Assembly: GCF_023822025.1 (NCBI RefSeq)
Contig: NZ_CP082909.1
Location: 1,416,001-1,480,000, forward strand
Direction: 5' to 3'
Origin: Endozoicomonas sp. 4G
GTDB taxonomy: Bacteria; Pseudomonadota; Gammaproteobacteria; Pseudomonadales; Endozoicomonadaceae
DNA length: 64,000 bases
The notes under the pieces were generated by a model. That model was not told the DNA's origin. It worked only from the letters and a program-made list of their open reading frames with translations, and ran no database searches. Positions 20,577-29,186 of this stretch are shown in pieces (position 1 is the stretch's first letter; every line of letters starts with the position of its first letter). The position numbers were made by a program, and so were the translations under genes.

Positions 20577-22479
20577 CGGCTTTATCTTGTGCTGGGATGG
20601 GCAGGGGTTTCAGTCGACCACCTCGGAAGACCTGCCAGGAAAGTTCTCTTTCCACCTGGTGTTTGCTGTTAATGCTGAGCAGGCCTGTTAGCCCTTTCAG
20701 GCGACTACCGGGCAGGTTGGCAAGTTGTTGCAGACGGGGGGACAGCTTAAAAACGTCGGCACCCATGGCATAAAGGCTGCCATACAGGCCTCTTGAGTTG
20801 CTCCAGGTGGCGCGAATATTGGACTCAAGACTGCCTTTCTGGTCAGGCAGGTACCAGGTCATCAAGGGGATTCTCAGGTTGTCCAGATCCTGATCCCTGC
20901 TGGGATCGACTTTACCAGAGTATGCACTGGAAGTGGCATAAATAGGGAGCTTGCCAGCGTACTGGTAAGAAAGGGCAGGTTTGAGCTGGCGGGCTTCCTT
21001 GGCATTGGAGGGCATGTAGATCATGTCGACATCACGTCTTCTTTGGGGTGCAAAGCCGAGCGGCTCCCTCAGCACCCGGCTCAGCTCCCTGGCTCGTTTC
21101 TGACTGTCGTCAACCAGCAGAGCCTTACCCGCCAGTTGGCTGAATTCGGTTCTCTCGTTGAATTCAGAAACACCGGCCACCTCGCCACCGAGTTTTGTCC
21201 ATTCGCTGACAAAACTGTTGGTTGCCCTGTCACCCCATGACGTTTCCGGACGCAGTATCAATACCCGACGATGACCGTCCAGTATACCCCTGCGGGCTAC
21301 GGCTCTGGCTTCATCTTCAGTGGATAGGCCGTACTCGAAGAAGTTGTCGTTTTGAGCTGGCTGGCTGCCATTGTCTTCCTCATTATCTGCCAGCGTATTC
21401 AGCGCGAGGACGGTAACGCCTTCAGGTGTGTTTTCTTTTAACAGGCCCACGTTAATTTTATCAAGGGGGCCGATGATCAATGTGATGCCCTTGCTTTTAG
21501 CTTCGTTAGCCAGTTCGACAACGTCTTTGCCGTGGGTGTCTATTATGCTCACTTCGGGCAGGGGCTTTTGGGCATCAGACAAGTTCTGGTAGTAAGCGGC
21601 GAGGAAGCCGTCTCGAATGGCTCGACCCGCAGAGGCCAGAGGGCCGCTGACCGGAAGAAGAAGCGCCATTTTGTCGGGTTGTTGAGTGCTGGCTATCTGA
21701 AGCGCGGCGATGTCTTTTGGTAAATAGGCTGTTGCCGGATGCTCCGGCCAGCGAGTGCGCCAGCTGGTCAGGTCAGCGAGTTGTTGCTCCAGTGATTTGC
21801 CAGGGCGATAAACCAGAGCGATTTGCAGCCAACCTTTCATGGCCTGATTGTTGGTTTCGCTGGCCAGGTCGGTCAGGCGTTCCTTTGGTGCATTAAGCAG
21901 AGTTTCCCAAAAGGCGTCGCGGTCTTCAGGCTGTTGGTCGAGCCTGCTGATGTCAGACAGCATGCTCCATTCATCGAGGGCAGCAGCGTATTCTCGGTAG
22001 CGATTGTAGGCTCTGGCTTTGAGAGTATGGCTTTGATCCTGAAGCTGGATGTTGCTGCTGTTAATGACGGAGGCACGATCCAGCCAGAAGAAAACTTCCC
22101 GGTTCTGTCCCATTTGCTCAGCAATGCGGGCTCTTGCCAGTGCCATTTCTGCCTTCAGAGGTTCAGGCAGTTCGTCGTAATTCAGGCTGTCCAGAATCGC
22201 TTGTGCCCTGACTGTCTGGTCATCGGTCAGCTGTCTGGCAGCCTGGATTTTGAGTCTGGCGCTTTCTGGAAATGAGCTGCGTTTCGCTCGTTCCAGCAGT
22301 TGATCTGCTGCTTCTTCCGGGGTGAGTTCATAGGCGGGTGAAGGCAGTTCAACCACTTTGCTGGGCTGTGTTGAGCATCCTGTCAGCACGGCGCTGATTA
22401 GCAGTGCGGTGATCAGGATACGCTTGGAAAAGCCCTGGCGCATAAAGAGGCCCTGGCGCATAGAAAAGTTCTGGCTCAT
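20548..22479 (-). CDS. lpoA: Penicillin-binding protein activator LpoA
   Basis: LpoA (643 aa from the start used) is an outer-membrane lipoprotein that reaches through the periplasm to activate PBP1A. The lipobox is LTGC after ITALLISAV. The N-terminal half is TPR-like (about 60-280), and the C-terminal half is a periplasmic-binding-protein fold with MALLLPVSGPLASAGRAIRDGF and MIYMPSNAKEARQLKPAL. The start is ambiguous: in-frame ATGs at 22479, 22461 and 22443 precede the signal helix and none has a strong ribosome site. The first two follow from a short tandem duplication. It diverges from rsmI. Confidence 0.9.
   Translation of the reverse strand: MSQNFSMRQGLFMRQGFSKRILITALLISAVLTGCSTQPSKVVELPSPAYELTPEEAADQLLERAKRSSFPESARLKIQAARQLTDDQTVRAQAILDSLNYDELPEPLKAEMALARARIAEQMGQNREVFFWLDRASVINSSNIQLQDQSHTLKARAYNRYREYAAALDEWSMLSDISRLDQQPEDRDAFWETLLNAPKERLTDLASETNNQAMKGWLQIALVYRPGKSLEQQLADLTSWRTRWPEHPATAYLPKDIAALQIASTQQPDKMALLLPVSGPLASAGRAIRDGFLAAYYQNLSDAQKPLPEVSIIDTHGKDVVELANEAKSKGITLIIGPLDKINVGLLKENTPEGVTVLALNTLADNEEDNGSQPAQNDNFFEYGLSTEDEARAVARRGILDGHRRVLILRPETSWGDRATNSFVSEWTKLGGEVAGVSEFNERTEFSQLAGKALLVDDSQKRARELSRVLREPLGFAPQRRRDVDMIYMPSNAKEARQLKPALSYQYAGKLPIYATSSAYSGKVDPSRDQDLDNLRIPLMTWYLPDQKGSLESNIRATWSNSRGLYGSLYAMGADVFKLSPRLQQLANLPGSRLKGLTGLLSINSKHQVERELSWQVFRGGRLKPLPIPAQDKADVLAIKTSE
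22433..22462. repeat. 18-bp partial tandem duplication at the lpoA N-terminus
   Basis: ccctggcgcata occurs at 22433-22444 and again at 22451-22462, an offset of 18 bp, in frame. It yields the repeated MRQG string (MRQGLFMRQGF) and multiplies possible start codons before the lipoprotein signal. Confidence 0.8.
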
Positions 22480-22685
22480 AAAAATCGGAGTCGACCGAAC
22501 TGTTGTTGATCTGTGCATTCTACCCCAACATAGCCTGTGCGTCAGCCTGATGGGAAAGAGTAGAGGGATTCGGTTGTGAAGTATTTTGTCAATGGCTCTT
22601 TGAAGAGGGTACACTTCCGGCCGTTTGACTTTTAATTTTCCCGACTATGAACAGCCTTCATAGTGGAACAACTGGCTGGCAGGAT

Positions 22686-23522
22686 ATGTCTGAAAGTACC
22701 CTTTTTATTGTTTCAACCCCCATTGGTCATCTTGATGATATGACGCCGAGAGCCATTGAAGTATTGAAGCAGGTGTCAGTGATTGCCGCAGAAGATACCC
22801 GTCACAGTCGGAAGCTGCTTAATCACTTTGGGATTGAGACTCCCATGGTTCCCTGCCATGAGCACAATGAAAAGCATCAGGCGGAGGTGTTATTGGCCCG
22901 ATTGCAGCAGGGCGACTCCGTGGCCCTGATCAGTGACGCCGGAACGCCCCTGATTTCAGATCCGGGTTTTGTGCTGGTGCGAAGAGTCAGGGAGCAGGGG
23001 ATTAAAGTGGTGCCTGTTCCCGGTGCCTGTGCGCTGGTGGCGGCTCTGTCGGTCAGTGGCCTGCCAACAGACAGGTTCTATTTTGAAGGCTTTTTACCCG
23101 CCAAATCCTCTGGCAGAAAGAAAAGGTTGGAAGCGTTGGGTTCGATGACTCATACCTGGGCTGTCTATGAATCCACGCACCGAATTCTGGACAGCCTTGC
23201 CGATTTTCGGGAAGTGTTGGGCGGAGATCGATATATCGTGCTGGCCAGAGAGATGACCAAAACCTTTGAGACGGTGCTTGCAGGCAAGGTGGCCGTGGTG
23301 GAAAAAATCTTACAGGAAGACGCTAATCAGTGTCGCGGCGAGTTTGTGGTTCTGGTTGAAGGGGCTGAAGAGCAGAAGGAAGAGGCGGTTGATCCTGAAA
23401 CCGTTAAATTACTGCAACGGCTGTTGCAGGAGTTACCCGCTAAAAAAGCCGCCGCAGTGATCGCTGATGTGTCCGGCTATCGTAAGAAGCAGCTTTATGA
23501 GTTGTCGCTGACGATGAAGTAA
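22686..23522 (+). CDS. rsmI: 16S rRNA (cytidine-1402 2'-O) methyltransferase RsmI
   Basis: RsmI (278 aa from the start used) methylates the ribose of C1402 in 16S rRNA. Motifs are STPIGHLDDMTPRAIEVLK, AAEDTRHSRKLLNHFGI, the SAM loop SDAGTPLISDPG and VPGACALVAALSVSGLP. I choose the ATG at 22686 because the family sequence starts right after it and aggat precedes it; an in-frame ATG at 22647 would add 13 residues and has no ribosome site. In pseudomonads rnpB and mraZ follow directly; here about 7 kb of other genes intervene. Confidence 0.94.
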   Translation: MSESTLFIVSTPIGHLDDMTPRAIEVLKQVSVIAAEDTRHSRKLLNHFGIETPMVPCHEHNEKHQAEVLLARLQQGDSVALISDAGTPLISDPGFVLVRRVREQGIKVVPVPGACALVAALSVSGLPTDRFYFEGFLPAKSSGRKKRLEALGSMTHTWAVYESTHRILDSLADFREVLGGDRYIVLAREMTKTFETVLAGKVAVVEKILQEDANQCRGEFVVLVEGAEEQKEEAVDPETVKLLQRLLQELPAKKAAAVIADVSGYRKKQLYELSLTMK

Positions 23523-23528
23523 GTGATT

Positions 23529-25070
23529 TCATAGGATCAACAAGATCGCCAGAGTTATTATGACCCCCAACCCTGAAATCGCTATGGGTTTAAGCGCCGG
23601 TGAAATAGAAGCCACAGGAGCACTGATAGAAGCCACAGGAGCACTGGAGGCGGCGTCGTAGTTCCTATCAGTAATACAGGGTGTAGGGATTATTGAGCAG
23701 TTTTCTGATTCAAAGAAGAACTGACCTACGAGGTTGGCCAGTCCACTGCAGGCGGTGGCAGTGGAGTTATTGATGGCTGCCCAGGTATTAACGATCTGGT
23801 TGATGCTATAAGGAGTGGTTGCTGGCATAACAATAGATGAGTTTGTTGGTTCTTCACACTCAGCTCCCAGTGGTAATGGATTAACGGCTTTCAGGCCGAA
23901 GAGTTGTGGCAGTTGCTTCCATGGACTGACGGCCTGCAGGTGGTTACAGGCCAGAGCCAGTTGCAGGGAAGCATTGACGATGATAGCGTCTGCTGTTACC
24001 TGGATCTGATTGCCTGCCAGATTAAAGAGAGGAGGTTCGACGTCGGTATCATTGTGACCTAAAAAAGCGAGCCCCCCCTGCAGTGGATATCCTCCCATAA
24101 CGAGAACAAGATAGGTAACTCCAGCATTAGATGCCTTGATTATGTTTCTGAAGACATCGAGACGGGTTCCGGGTCCAAGAATAAATTCACCTGCTTCTGC
24201 CATTTTCCCGAGAAATGTGTTGCCAATAATAGCGAGCCTCCGAAACTGGTTCTTAATGGCAGGGAGACTGATATGTATCCCTAAGCTGGGAGTAAGCTCA
24301 CCACCCACAAGCATTGGGATAGCCTTACCTATGACGGTATTGTTAGTGAACAGTAGACCCGGGCCGGTACGTGTCTCATTGTTTGATGCATCCAGCGGTT
24401 TTTTGCAATTAAGGTCAACCGCAGTCCAATAAGGAATGCGGAATATGTTGTTCTCTATAACCAGTCTTCGGTTATAGCATTCTGCTAAAACAATGGCGGT
24501 AACGGGGATTAGGCCCTTAGGTTCAAATGGCAGGAAAGTAACGTGACTTATATGACAGTCTTTTGTTTCCCCAAACTGGAAATGGTCAGGGGTTCCAACC
24601 CTGACCATTTGTTCTTTTGGATAAGATTGTTGGACCGAGATGACGATTTCAAAACCGTCATCAGCAGCCCCGATAATGAGCTGGCCGTTCTTCAAAACGA
24701 TTTCATTGCCAATAAGGTAGTTAACCGGGGTTTTACCCGTCACAGAGTCAGCGACTAGAGGAGGCGTCGTCACTGAGGGTACCGTGTTGGAGGAGAGCAG
24801 TATCACGGTGTTTTCAGCCATCCCATTGATCAACTGGGCTATATCTTCTGCTGGGTCGGCACTGAGAACAACACAATCCCGCCCGTAAATAAGGCCGTTG
24901 TACTGGTTTAGTCGTTGCTGAACCCCTGTCGTGTTTCCTGAAAGAGTGTCGCACGGTACCGTTGCAGGGGGCGGTGTGCCAGGCTGAGTCGTTTGAGCAT
25001 GCAGGCTCAGAGCCTGTAACAGGAGTAAAGGAGCGAATAACCGGGTCAGATGATTTTGCAATTTGGTCAT
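23529..25070 (-). CDS. Secreted beta-helix-like protein with C-terminal hydrophobic anchor, function unknown
   Basis: I do not recognise this 513-aa protein. It has a clear signal peptide (LFAPLLLLQALSLHA, cleavage near residue 26) and a Thr/Pro-rich start of the mature part. The central region has recurring short strands of the type ENNIFRI, TNNTVIG, IGNTFLG and FRNIIKA, about 20-35 residues apart, the look of a right-handed parallel beta-helix as in pectate-lyase-like surface proteins. Near the C-terminus SAPVASI is tandemly duplicated, followed by a 20-residue hydrophobic helix ending at the last residue. Topology suggests export and C-terminal membrane attachment. It converges on rsmI with six bases between stops. 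Confidence 0.7.
   Translation of the reverse strand: MTKLQNHLTRLFAPLLLLQALSLHAQTTQPGTPPPATVPCDTLSGNTTGVQQRLNQYNGLIYGRDCVVLSADPAEDIAQLINGMAENTVILLSSNTVPSVTTPPLVADSVTGKTPVNYLIGNEIVLKNGQLIIGAADDGFEIVISVQQSYPKEQMVRVGTPDHFQFGETKDCHISHVTFLPFEPKGLIPVTAIVLAECYNRRLVIENNIFRIPYWTAVDLNCKKPLDASNNETRTGPGLLFTNNTVIGKAIPMLVGGELTPSLGIHISLPAIKNQFRRLAIIGNTFLGKMAEAGEFILGPGTRLDVFRNIIKASNAGVTYLVLVMGGYPLQGGLAFLGHNDTDVEPPLFNLAGNQIQVTADAIIVNASLQLALACNHLQAVSPWKQLPQLFGLKAVNPLPLGAECEEPTNSSIVMPATTPYSINQIVNTWAAINNSTATACSGLANLVGQFFFESENCSIIPTPCITDRNYDAASSAPVASISAPVASISPALKPIAISGLGVIITLAILLIL
23605..23646. repeat. 21-bp tandem duplication in the beta-helix-like gene
   Basis: The unit atagaagccacaggagcactg is present twice without mismatch (23605-23625 and 23626-23646), encoding SAPVASI twice just before the C-terminal hydrophobic helix. 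Confidence 0.9.
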
Positions 25071-25325
25071 GTCTAGAGCTCTCGGAATAATTTCTCAGGT
25101 TCTGAGAGAGTGTGGCAAAACCTCGCAAGTTAAGCATATCACCTGCTTAGTCGCCTCTCTGGTTTGGAAATCTTCGTGGTAGATTAGCTCTATGTAATCC
25201 AATCCGGTGAATTTATGCCTTGAAGTTTGCTCAGGTTTTCAGTTTAAGCCAAGGGTTACGAGCTATACTTGGTCATCGCTTCTATCGTGTCTCCTACGCT
25301 TTTGTCGGGGCGGGAGTGTATTTTG

Positions 25326-25946
25326 ATGAAAACTAAACAATGCTCGTTAAAAAAACGAATTGGTAACGTTATTTTTTGTTTTCTCTTCATCATTAATTTT
25401 TCCAAATACCCTGTTTTTGCTGAAGAAAATACTGAAGACAATGCTGATAACTTACCCTATCAACCGTCTGTGATAAGGTGTCCGAGGGCTAACGAGACGT
25501 ACTATTTTCATTGCGGGGAAAGGGGGATATACAATTGTAGTGGAATTGTATCACCAGAAGGGAGTGCAGGTATTGAGGTCAATGGGACCTGCGTTAACCC
25601 TGAGTCAAAAGAGCAATGTACATTCTACTCTTCGTGCGTTTTTAATTCTGATGAAATGGATTATGACGGAAAGCTCGATTTTATTACATGCAAATCTTGT
25701 TCAGCCCAGTATAAGTGGTCTAATTCGTCGTTGACCGGCGGCAAATTTGTGATTTGCAGACCTAAAGGCTGTATGCCTGGTTGTAGAGGTAAACCTGGCC
25801 CAAAACATTCGGGTAAACATCCTGCAGGCTCCATCGTAGAAGGGATAATTGGAGAAGTTACCGCTTTTGCTTTGATGGGTGCAATTGCTTCAGTGTGCTA
25901 CCTGGTTTACAAACGTCGCCACAGGGCAGCTTATCAGAATTTGTAG
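25326..25946 (+). CDS. Cysteine-rich single-pass membrane protein, function unknown
   Basis: I recognise no family for this 206-aa protein. The ATG at 25326 has ggag about ten bases upstream. A signal peptide (IGNVIFCFLFIINF...VFA) is followed by an acidic linker. The predicted extracytoplasmic domain has eleven cysteines (about residues 50-155), including CKSC and CRPKGC-PGC patterns. A basic Gly/Lys/His stretch leads to one membrane helix (TAFALMGAIASVCYLVY) and a short Lys/Arg tail, giving type I topology. The coding sequence is visibly AT-richer than its neighbours. It diverges from the beta-helix-like gene across about 255 bases with no other feature I can support. Confidence 0.65.
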   Translation: MKTKQCSLKKRIGNVIFCFLFIINFSKYPVFAEENTEDNADNLPYQPSVIRCPRANETYYFHCGERGIYNCSGIVSPEGSAGIEVNGTCVNPESKEQCTFYSSCVFNSDEMDYDGKLDFITCKSCSAQYKWSNSSLTGGKFVICRPKGCMPGCRGKPGPKHSGKHPAGSIVEGIIGEVTAFALMGAIASVCYLVYKRRHRAAYQNL

Positions 25947-26038
25947 TTCAGCAGCCCTGCCATACATACGATATGCGTCGTGCAGCCCCTGAATCGCCAA
26001 ATGGCATCCAAACCCTGTTCGTCCTGAGCAACCAAACC

Positions 26039-26130
26039 CCGTTCATCCTGAGCGGAGTCGAAGGATGTGGACTCCGAACCAACAATAAAGATCGTGCCAA
26101 CCACCCTTCGACTCCGCTAAGGGTGAACGG
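26039..26130. repeat. REP-like inverted repeat between the cysteine-rich gene and ugpC
   Basis: Two 26-base arms (26039-26064 and 26105-26130) form an inverted repeat with two mismatches around a 40-base spacer; the core is cggagtcgaagg / ccttcgactccg. A degenerate copy of the left arm start (gttcgtcctgagc) lies at 26017-26029. Such gttca-cctgagc-gagtcgaagg strings are widespread intergenic repeats in Proteobacteria. Here it sits between converging transcripts and may act as a transcript-end structure. Confidence 0.75.
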
Positions 26131-26182
26131 AGTCTGGGAGCCATTGATAGAGGGAGCCCGTCAATTACATTGAAATCGTGTA

Positions 26183-27334
26183 CTAGGCAACCACCGAGCC
26201 CTGTGTGTTTTCGTTGTGGTTAACTGCTCCATCAGCAGAGTTCACGTTTTGAGTCGACGAAGTCAGGGCACACTCAATGCGTTTTTCAGTGTTAGCATCA
26301 AACAAATGAACATGCTTTGGTTTGATCGCCAGACCGAGTTTGTCGCCTATTTGAACCGGCGTGTGTCCTTCAACACGAACGACTAACTTCTGAGATTCGC
26401 TACCCTCTGTGCAGCAATAAAGCAGCAAGTCGGCACCCAGGGATTCAATCAATTCCACTTCTACCTGCAACCATGGGTTATCTTCGCTGATTTCTAAATG
26501 CTCTGGACGAAGTCCCAGTTTTACCTTGCCCAGGTCCAGCTTCGCCGTGGAGGTAGGCAGCAGAGCGCCGTCTATTGCAATGCCGTTGGTCGTTACATCA
26601 CCGTTCAGGATATTCATCGAGGGTGAACCAATAAACGTCGCAACAAACAAAGATGCAGGGTTGTCGTATATCTCCAGCGGCGTACCAACCTGTTCCACGT
26701 TACCTTTGTTGAGCACTACCAGCTTGTCTGCCAGGGTCATCGCCTCAACCTGATCGTGGGTTACGTAGATGGATGTGGTCCCCAGGCGGCGCTGAAGTTT
26801 CTTGATCTCCAGACGCATCTGAACCCGCAGTTTGGCATCCAGGTTGGACAGCGGCTCGTCAAATAGAAACACTTTGGGTTCACGCACGATAGCACGGCCC
26901 ATGGCGACACGTTGACGTTGTCCACCGGACAGTTGACCCGGTTTGCGGTCGAGGAGATGATCCAGCTCCAGCATCTTTGCGGCTTCATGAACCAAACGAT
27001 CGATGTCAGCTTTGGGGGTTTTGCGGTTGCGCAGACCGTAAGCCATATTGTTGTAAATCGTCATGTGCGGGTACAGGGCGTAGTTCTGGAAGACCATCGC
27101 GATATCACGCTCACTGGGTTCCAGATCGTTAACCCGGGTGGTGTCGATTTTCAGCTCACCCGAACTGATCTCCTCCAGGCCTGCAATCATCCGAAGCAGG
27201 GTGGATTTACCGCAGCCGCTGGGGCCTACCAGCACGACCATTTCACCGTCGCAGATATCAAGGTTCAGTTTTTGGATCGCCTGGTAGCCGTTCGGATAAC
27301 ATTTAGCGATATTTGAAAGAGTTAATGTGGACAT
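26183..27334 (-). CDS. ugpC: sn-glycerol-3-phosphate ABC transporter ATPase UgpC
   Basis: UgpC (383 aa) energises glycerol-3-phosphate and glycerophosphodiester uptake. Walker A is GPSGCGKSTLLRM, the signature is LSGGQRQRVAMGRAI, Walker B is VFLFDEPLSNLDA and the switch is YVTHDQVEAM. C-terminal regulatory OB-fold repeats follow (GLRPEHLEI, LAIKPKHVHLFD). MalK-type ATPases are very similar; the neighbouring UgpB and PhoB boxes fix the assignment. The product carries an Asn/Ser-rich tail of about 30 residues. Confidence 0.9.
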   Translation of the reverse strand: MSTLTLSNIAKCYPNGYQAIQKLNLDICDGEMVVLVGPSGCGKSTLLRMIAGLEEISSGELKIDTTRVNDLEPSERDIAMVFQNYALYPHMTIYNNMAYGLRNRKTPKADIDRLVHEAAKMLELDHLLDRKPGQLSGGQRQRVAMGRAIVREPKVFLFDEPLSNLDAKLRVQMRLEIKKLQRRLGTTSIYVTHDQVEAMTLADKLVVLNKGNVEQVGTPLEIYDNPASLFVATFIGSPSMNILNGDVTTNGIAIDGALLPTSTAKLDLGKVKLGLRPEHLEISEDNPWLQVEVELIESLGADLLLYCCTEGSESQKLVVRVEGHTPVQIGDKLGLAIKPKHVHLFDANTEKRIECALTSSTQNVNSADGAVNHNENTQGSVVA

Positions 27335-28195
27335 TTATTTCTCCGAATCTACCAGACCTTTCACAAAGGCTTTTTGCATGGCAATAACCACAAGGACAGG
27401 TGGCAGCATTGCGATAATGGTGGTGGCCATGATTTTGTTCCATTCCACTACGCCATCCGTGACACTCAGCATTTGTTTAATGCCCATAACGATGGTGTAG
27501 TACTCTGCGTCGGTGGTGATCAGCAGTGGCCATAGATATTGGTTCCAACCATAAATGAAGGTAATCACGAACAGGGCAGCGATGTTAGTGCGGGACAGTG
27601 GCAACAGGATATCGAAGAAGAACTTGATCGGTCCTGCGCCATCAATTCGTGCGGCTTCTACCAACTCATTGGGCACCGTCAGAAAGAACTGGCGGAACAG
27701 GAAAGTCGCCGTGGCACTGGCAATCAGCGGGATGGTTAAGCCGTAGAACGAGTTGAGCATATTGAGGTCAGTGACCACCTCAAACGTCGGCATGATCCGT
27801 ACTTCAACGGGCAGCATCAGCGTAAAGAAGATCATCCAGAACGCCAGCATCCGACCCGGAAAACGGAAGAATACCACGGCATAAGCGGACATAAGAGAGA
27901 TGGTCAGCTTACCGATGGTAATGCACATCGCCATAATAAAAGAGTTGAGTAACATGCTGCCAATGGGCAGGGCATTCATGGGCAAGGCATAGTTACTATC
28001 AGTACTGTTGCTCAGCAAGTCGCGAAAAACACTAAAGCCCAGGTCCCCAAACCAAAGGGGGGTGCCGGTGGCGAATGCGCTGTTTTCGTGAGTGGTTGCA
28101 ACGATCGCAATCCAGACCGGAATCGCAATAGAGACAATGCCAAGAATCAAAATGACATGGCAAAACAGATTAAAAAGCGGTCTTCTTTCAACCAT
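27335..28195 (-). CDS. ugpE: Glycerol-3-phosphate ABC transporter permease UgpE
   Basis: UgpE (286 aa) is one of two inner-membrane channel subunits. It has six membrane helices and the MalG-type coupling motif EAARIDGAGPIKFFFDILLP. The next gene ugpC starts immediately after the ugpE stop, and the ugpE start shares one base with the ugpA stop, showing tight coupling in ugpBAEC. Confidence 0.92.
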   Translation of the reverse strand: MVERRPLFNLFCHVILILGIVSIAIPVWIAIVATTHENSAFATGTPLWFGDLGFSVFRDLLSNSTDSNYALPMNALPIGSMLLNSFIMAMCITIGKLTISLMSAYAVVFFRFPGRMLAFWMIFFTLMLPVEVRIMPTFEVVTDLNMLNSFYGLTIPLIASATATFLFRQFFLTVPNELVEAARIDGAGPIKFFFDILLPLSRTNIAALFVITFIYGWNQYLWPLLITTDAEYYTIVMGIKQMLSVTDGVVEWNKIMATTIIAMLPPVLVVIAMQKAFVKGLVDSEK

Positions 28196-29076
28196 TAGTA
28201 CGCCACCTTCTTCTCAACATACTTAAACTGTATAACGGTCAGGGAAGCGACCAGGATCATCAGAATGACCGACTGTGCGGCTGATGAGCCCAAATCCAAG
28301 CCAATAAAGCCATCGTTGTAGACTTTGTAAACCAGCGTCGAAGTGCTGTTGCTCGGACCGCCCTGGGTCATCGCATGGATGATGGCAAAGGTATCAAAGA
28401 ACGCATACACAAAGTTCACCACCAGCAGGAAGAAACTGGTGGGCGAAATCAGTGGGAAGCTGATGGTGATAAAGCGTTTTATGGGACCACTGCCGTCAAT
28501 TGCTGCCGCTTCGTGCAGGGATTTTGGCACCGACTGAAGCGCCGCAAGGAAGAACAGGAAGTTATAGCTGATTTGCTTCCACGTCGAGGTGATCACCACC
28601 ATCCACATCGCATGGCTGCCATTGAGGGTGGGATTCCAGTCAACGCCAAACAGGTTCAGGATTTCGGCGATGACACCGATGGTTGGATCAAACAGGAACA
28701 GCCATAATGAGCCAGCCACAGCCGGGGCAACGGCATAAGGCCAAATCAGGAAGGTGCGATAGGTGGTGGCACCACGGGTGATTTGCTCGGCAAAGGCGGA
28801 GAGCACCAATGCGCTGACCAGTGCGAGTACGGCAACACTGATGCTGAATTGCAGCGTGGTCAGCAATGAATCCAGATAAAGTGGGTCCTGAAAGAGCCTT
28901 ATAAAATTCTCCAGGCCGACAAACTGACGGCTCATGCCGAAGGCATCTTCCAGTTGTGAAGATTGGAAAACGGCTTGTCCTGCCGGCCAGATGAAGAACA
29001 CCAGGGTGATCACCAGCTGAGGCGCGATGAGCGCAACCGGAAGCCATTTGTGCTTAAAAACAACGGGTGAAGACAT
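28195..29076 (-). CDS. ugpA: Glycerol-3-phosphate ABC transporter permease UgpA
   Basis: UgpA (293 aa) pairs with UgpE to form the channel. It is a six-helix MalF-type permease with the coupling loop [24 protein letters not shown]. The N-terminus resembles the E. coli protein ([22 protein letters not shown]). It lies 110 bases downstream of ugpB, in a gap holding no further supported feature. Confidence 0.93.
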   Translation of the reverse strand: MSSPVVFKHKWLPVALIAPQLVITLVFFIWPAGQAVFQSSQLEDAFGMSRQFVGLENFIRLFQDPLYLDSLLTTLQFSISVAVLALVSALVLSAFAEQITRGATTYRTFLIWPYAVAPAVAGSLWLFLFDPTIGVIAEILNLFGVDWNPTLNGSHAMWMVVITSTWKQISYNFLFFLAALQSVPKSLHEAAAIDGSGPIKRFITISFPLISPTSFFLLVVNFVYAFFDTFAIIHAMTQGGPSNSTSTLVYKVYNDGFIGLDLGSSAAQSVILMILVASLTVIQFKYVEKKVAY

Positions 29077-29186
29077 TCAAATACCAAAATCAAGCAGGGT
29101 GTGTGAACGAGTTCCCCACCGGATGAGGGTGGGGAAAATGCGTATCTGAGAAAAAAGTGAGAAAAAACTCAGCGCATCAAAGCTCG

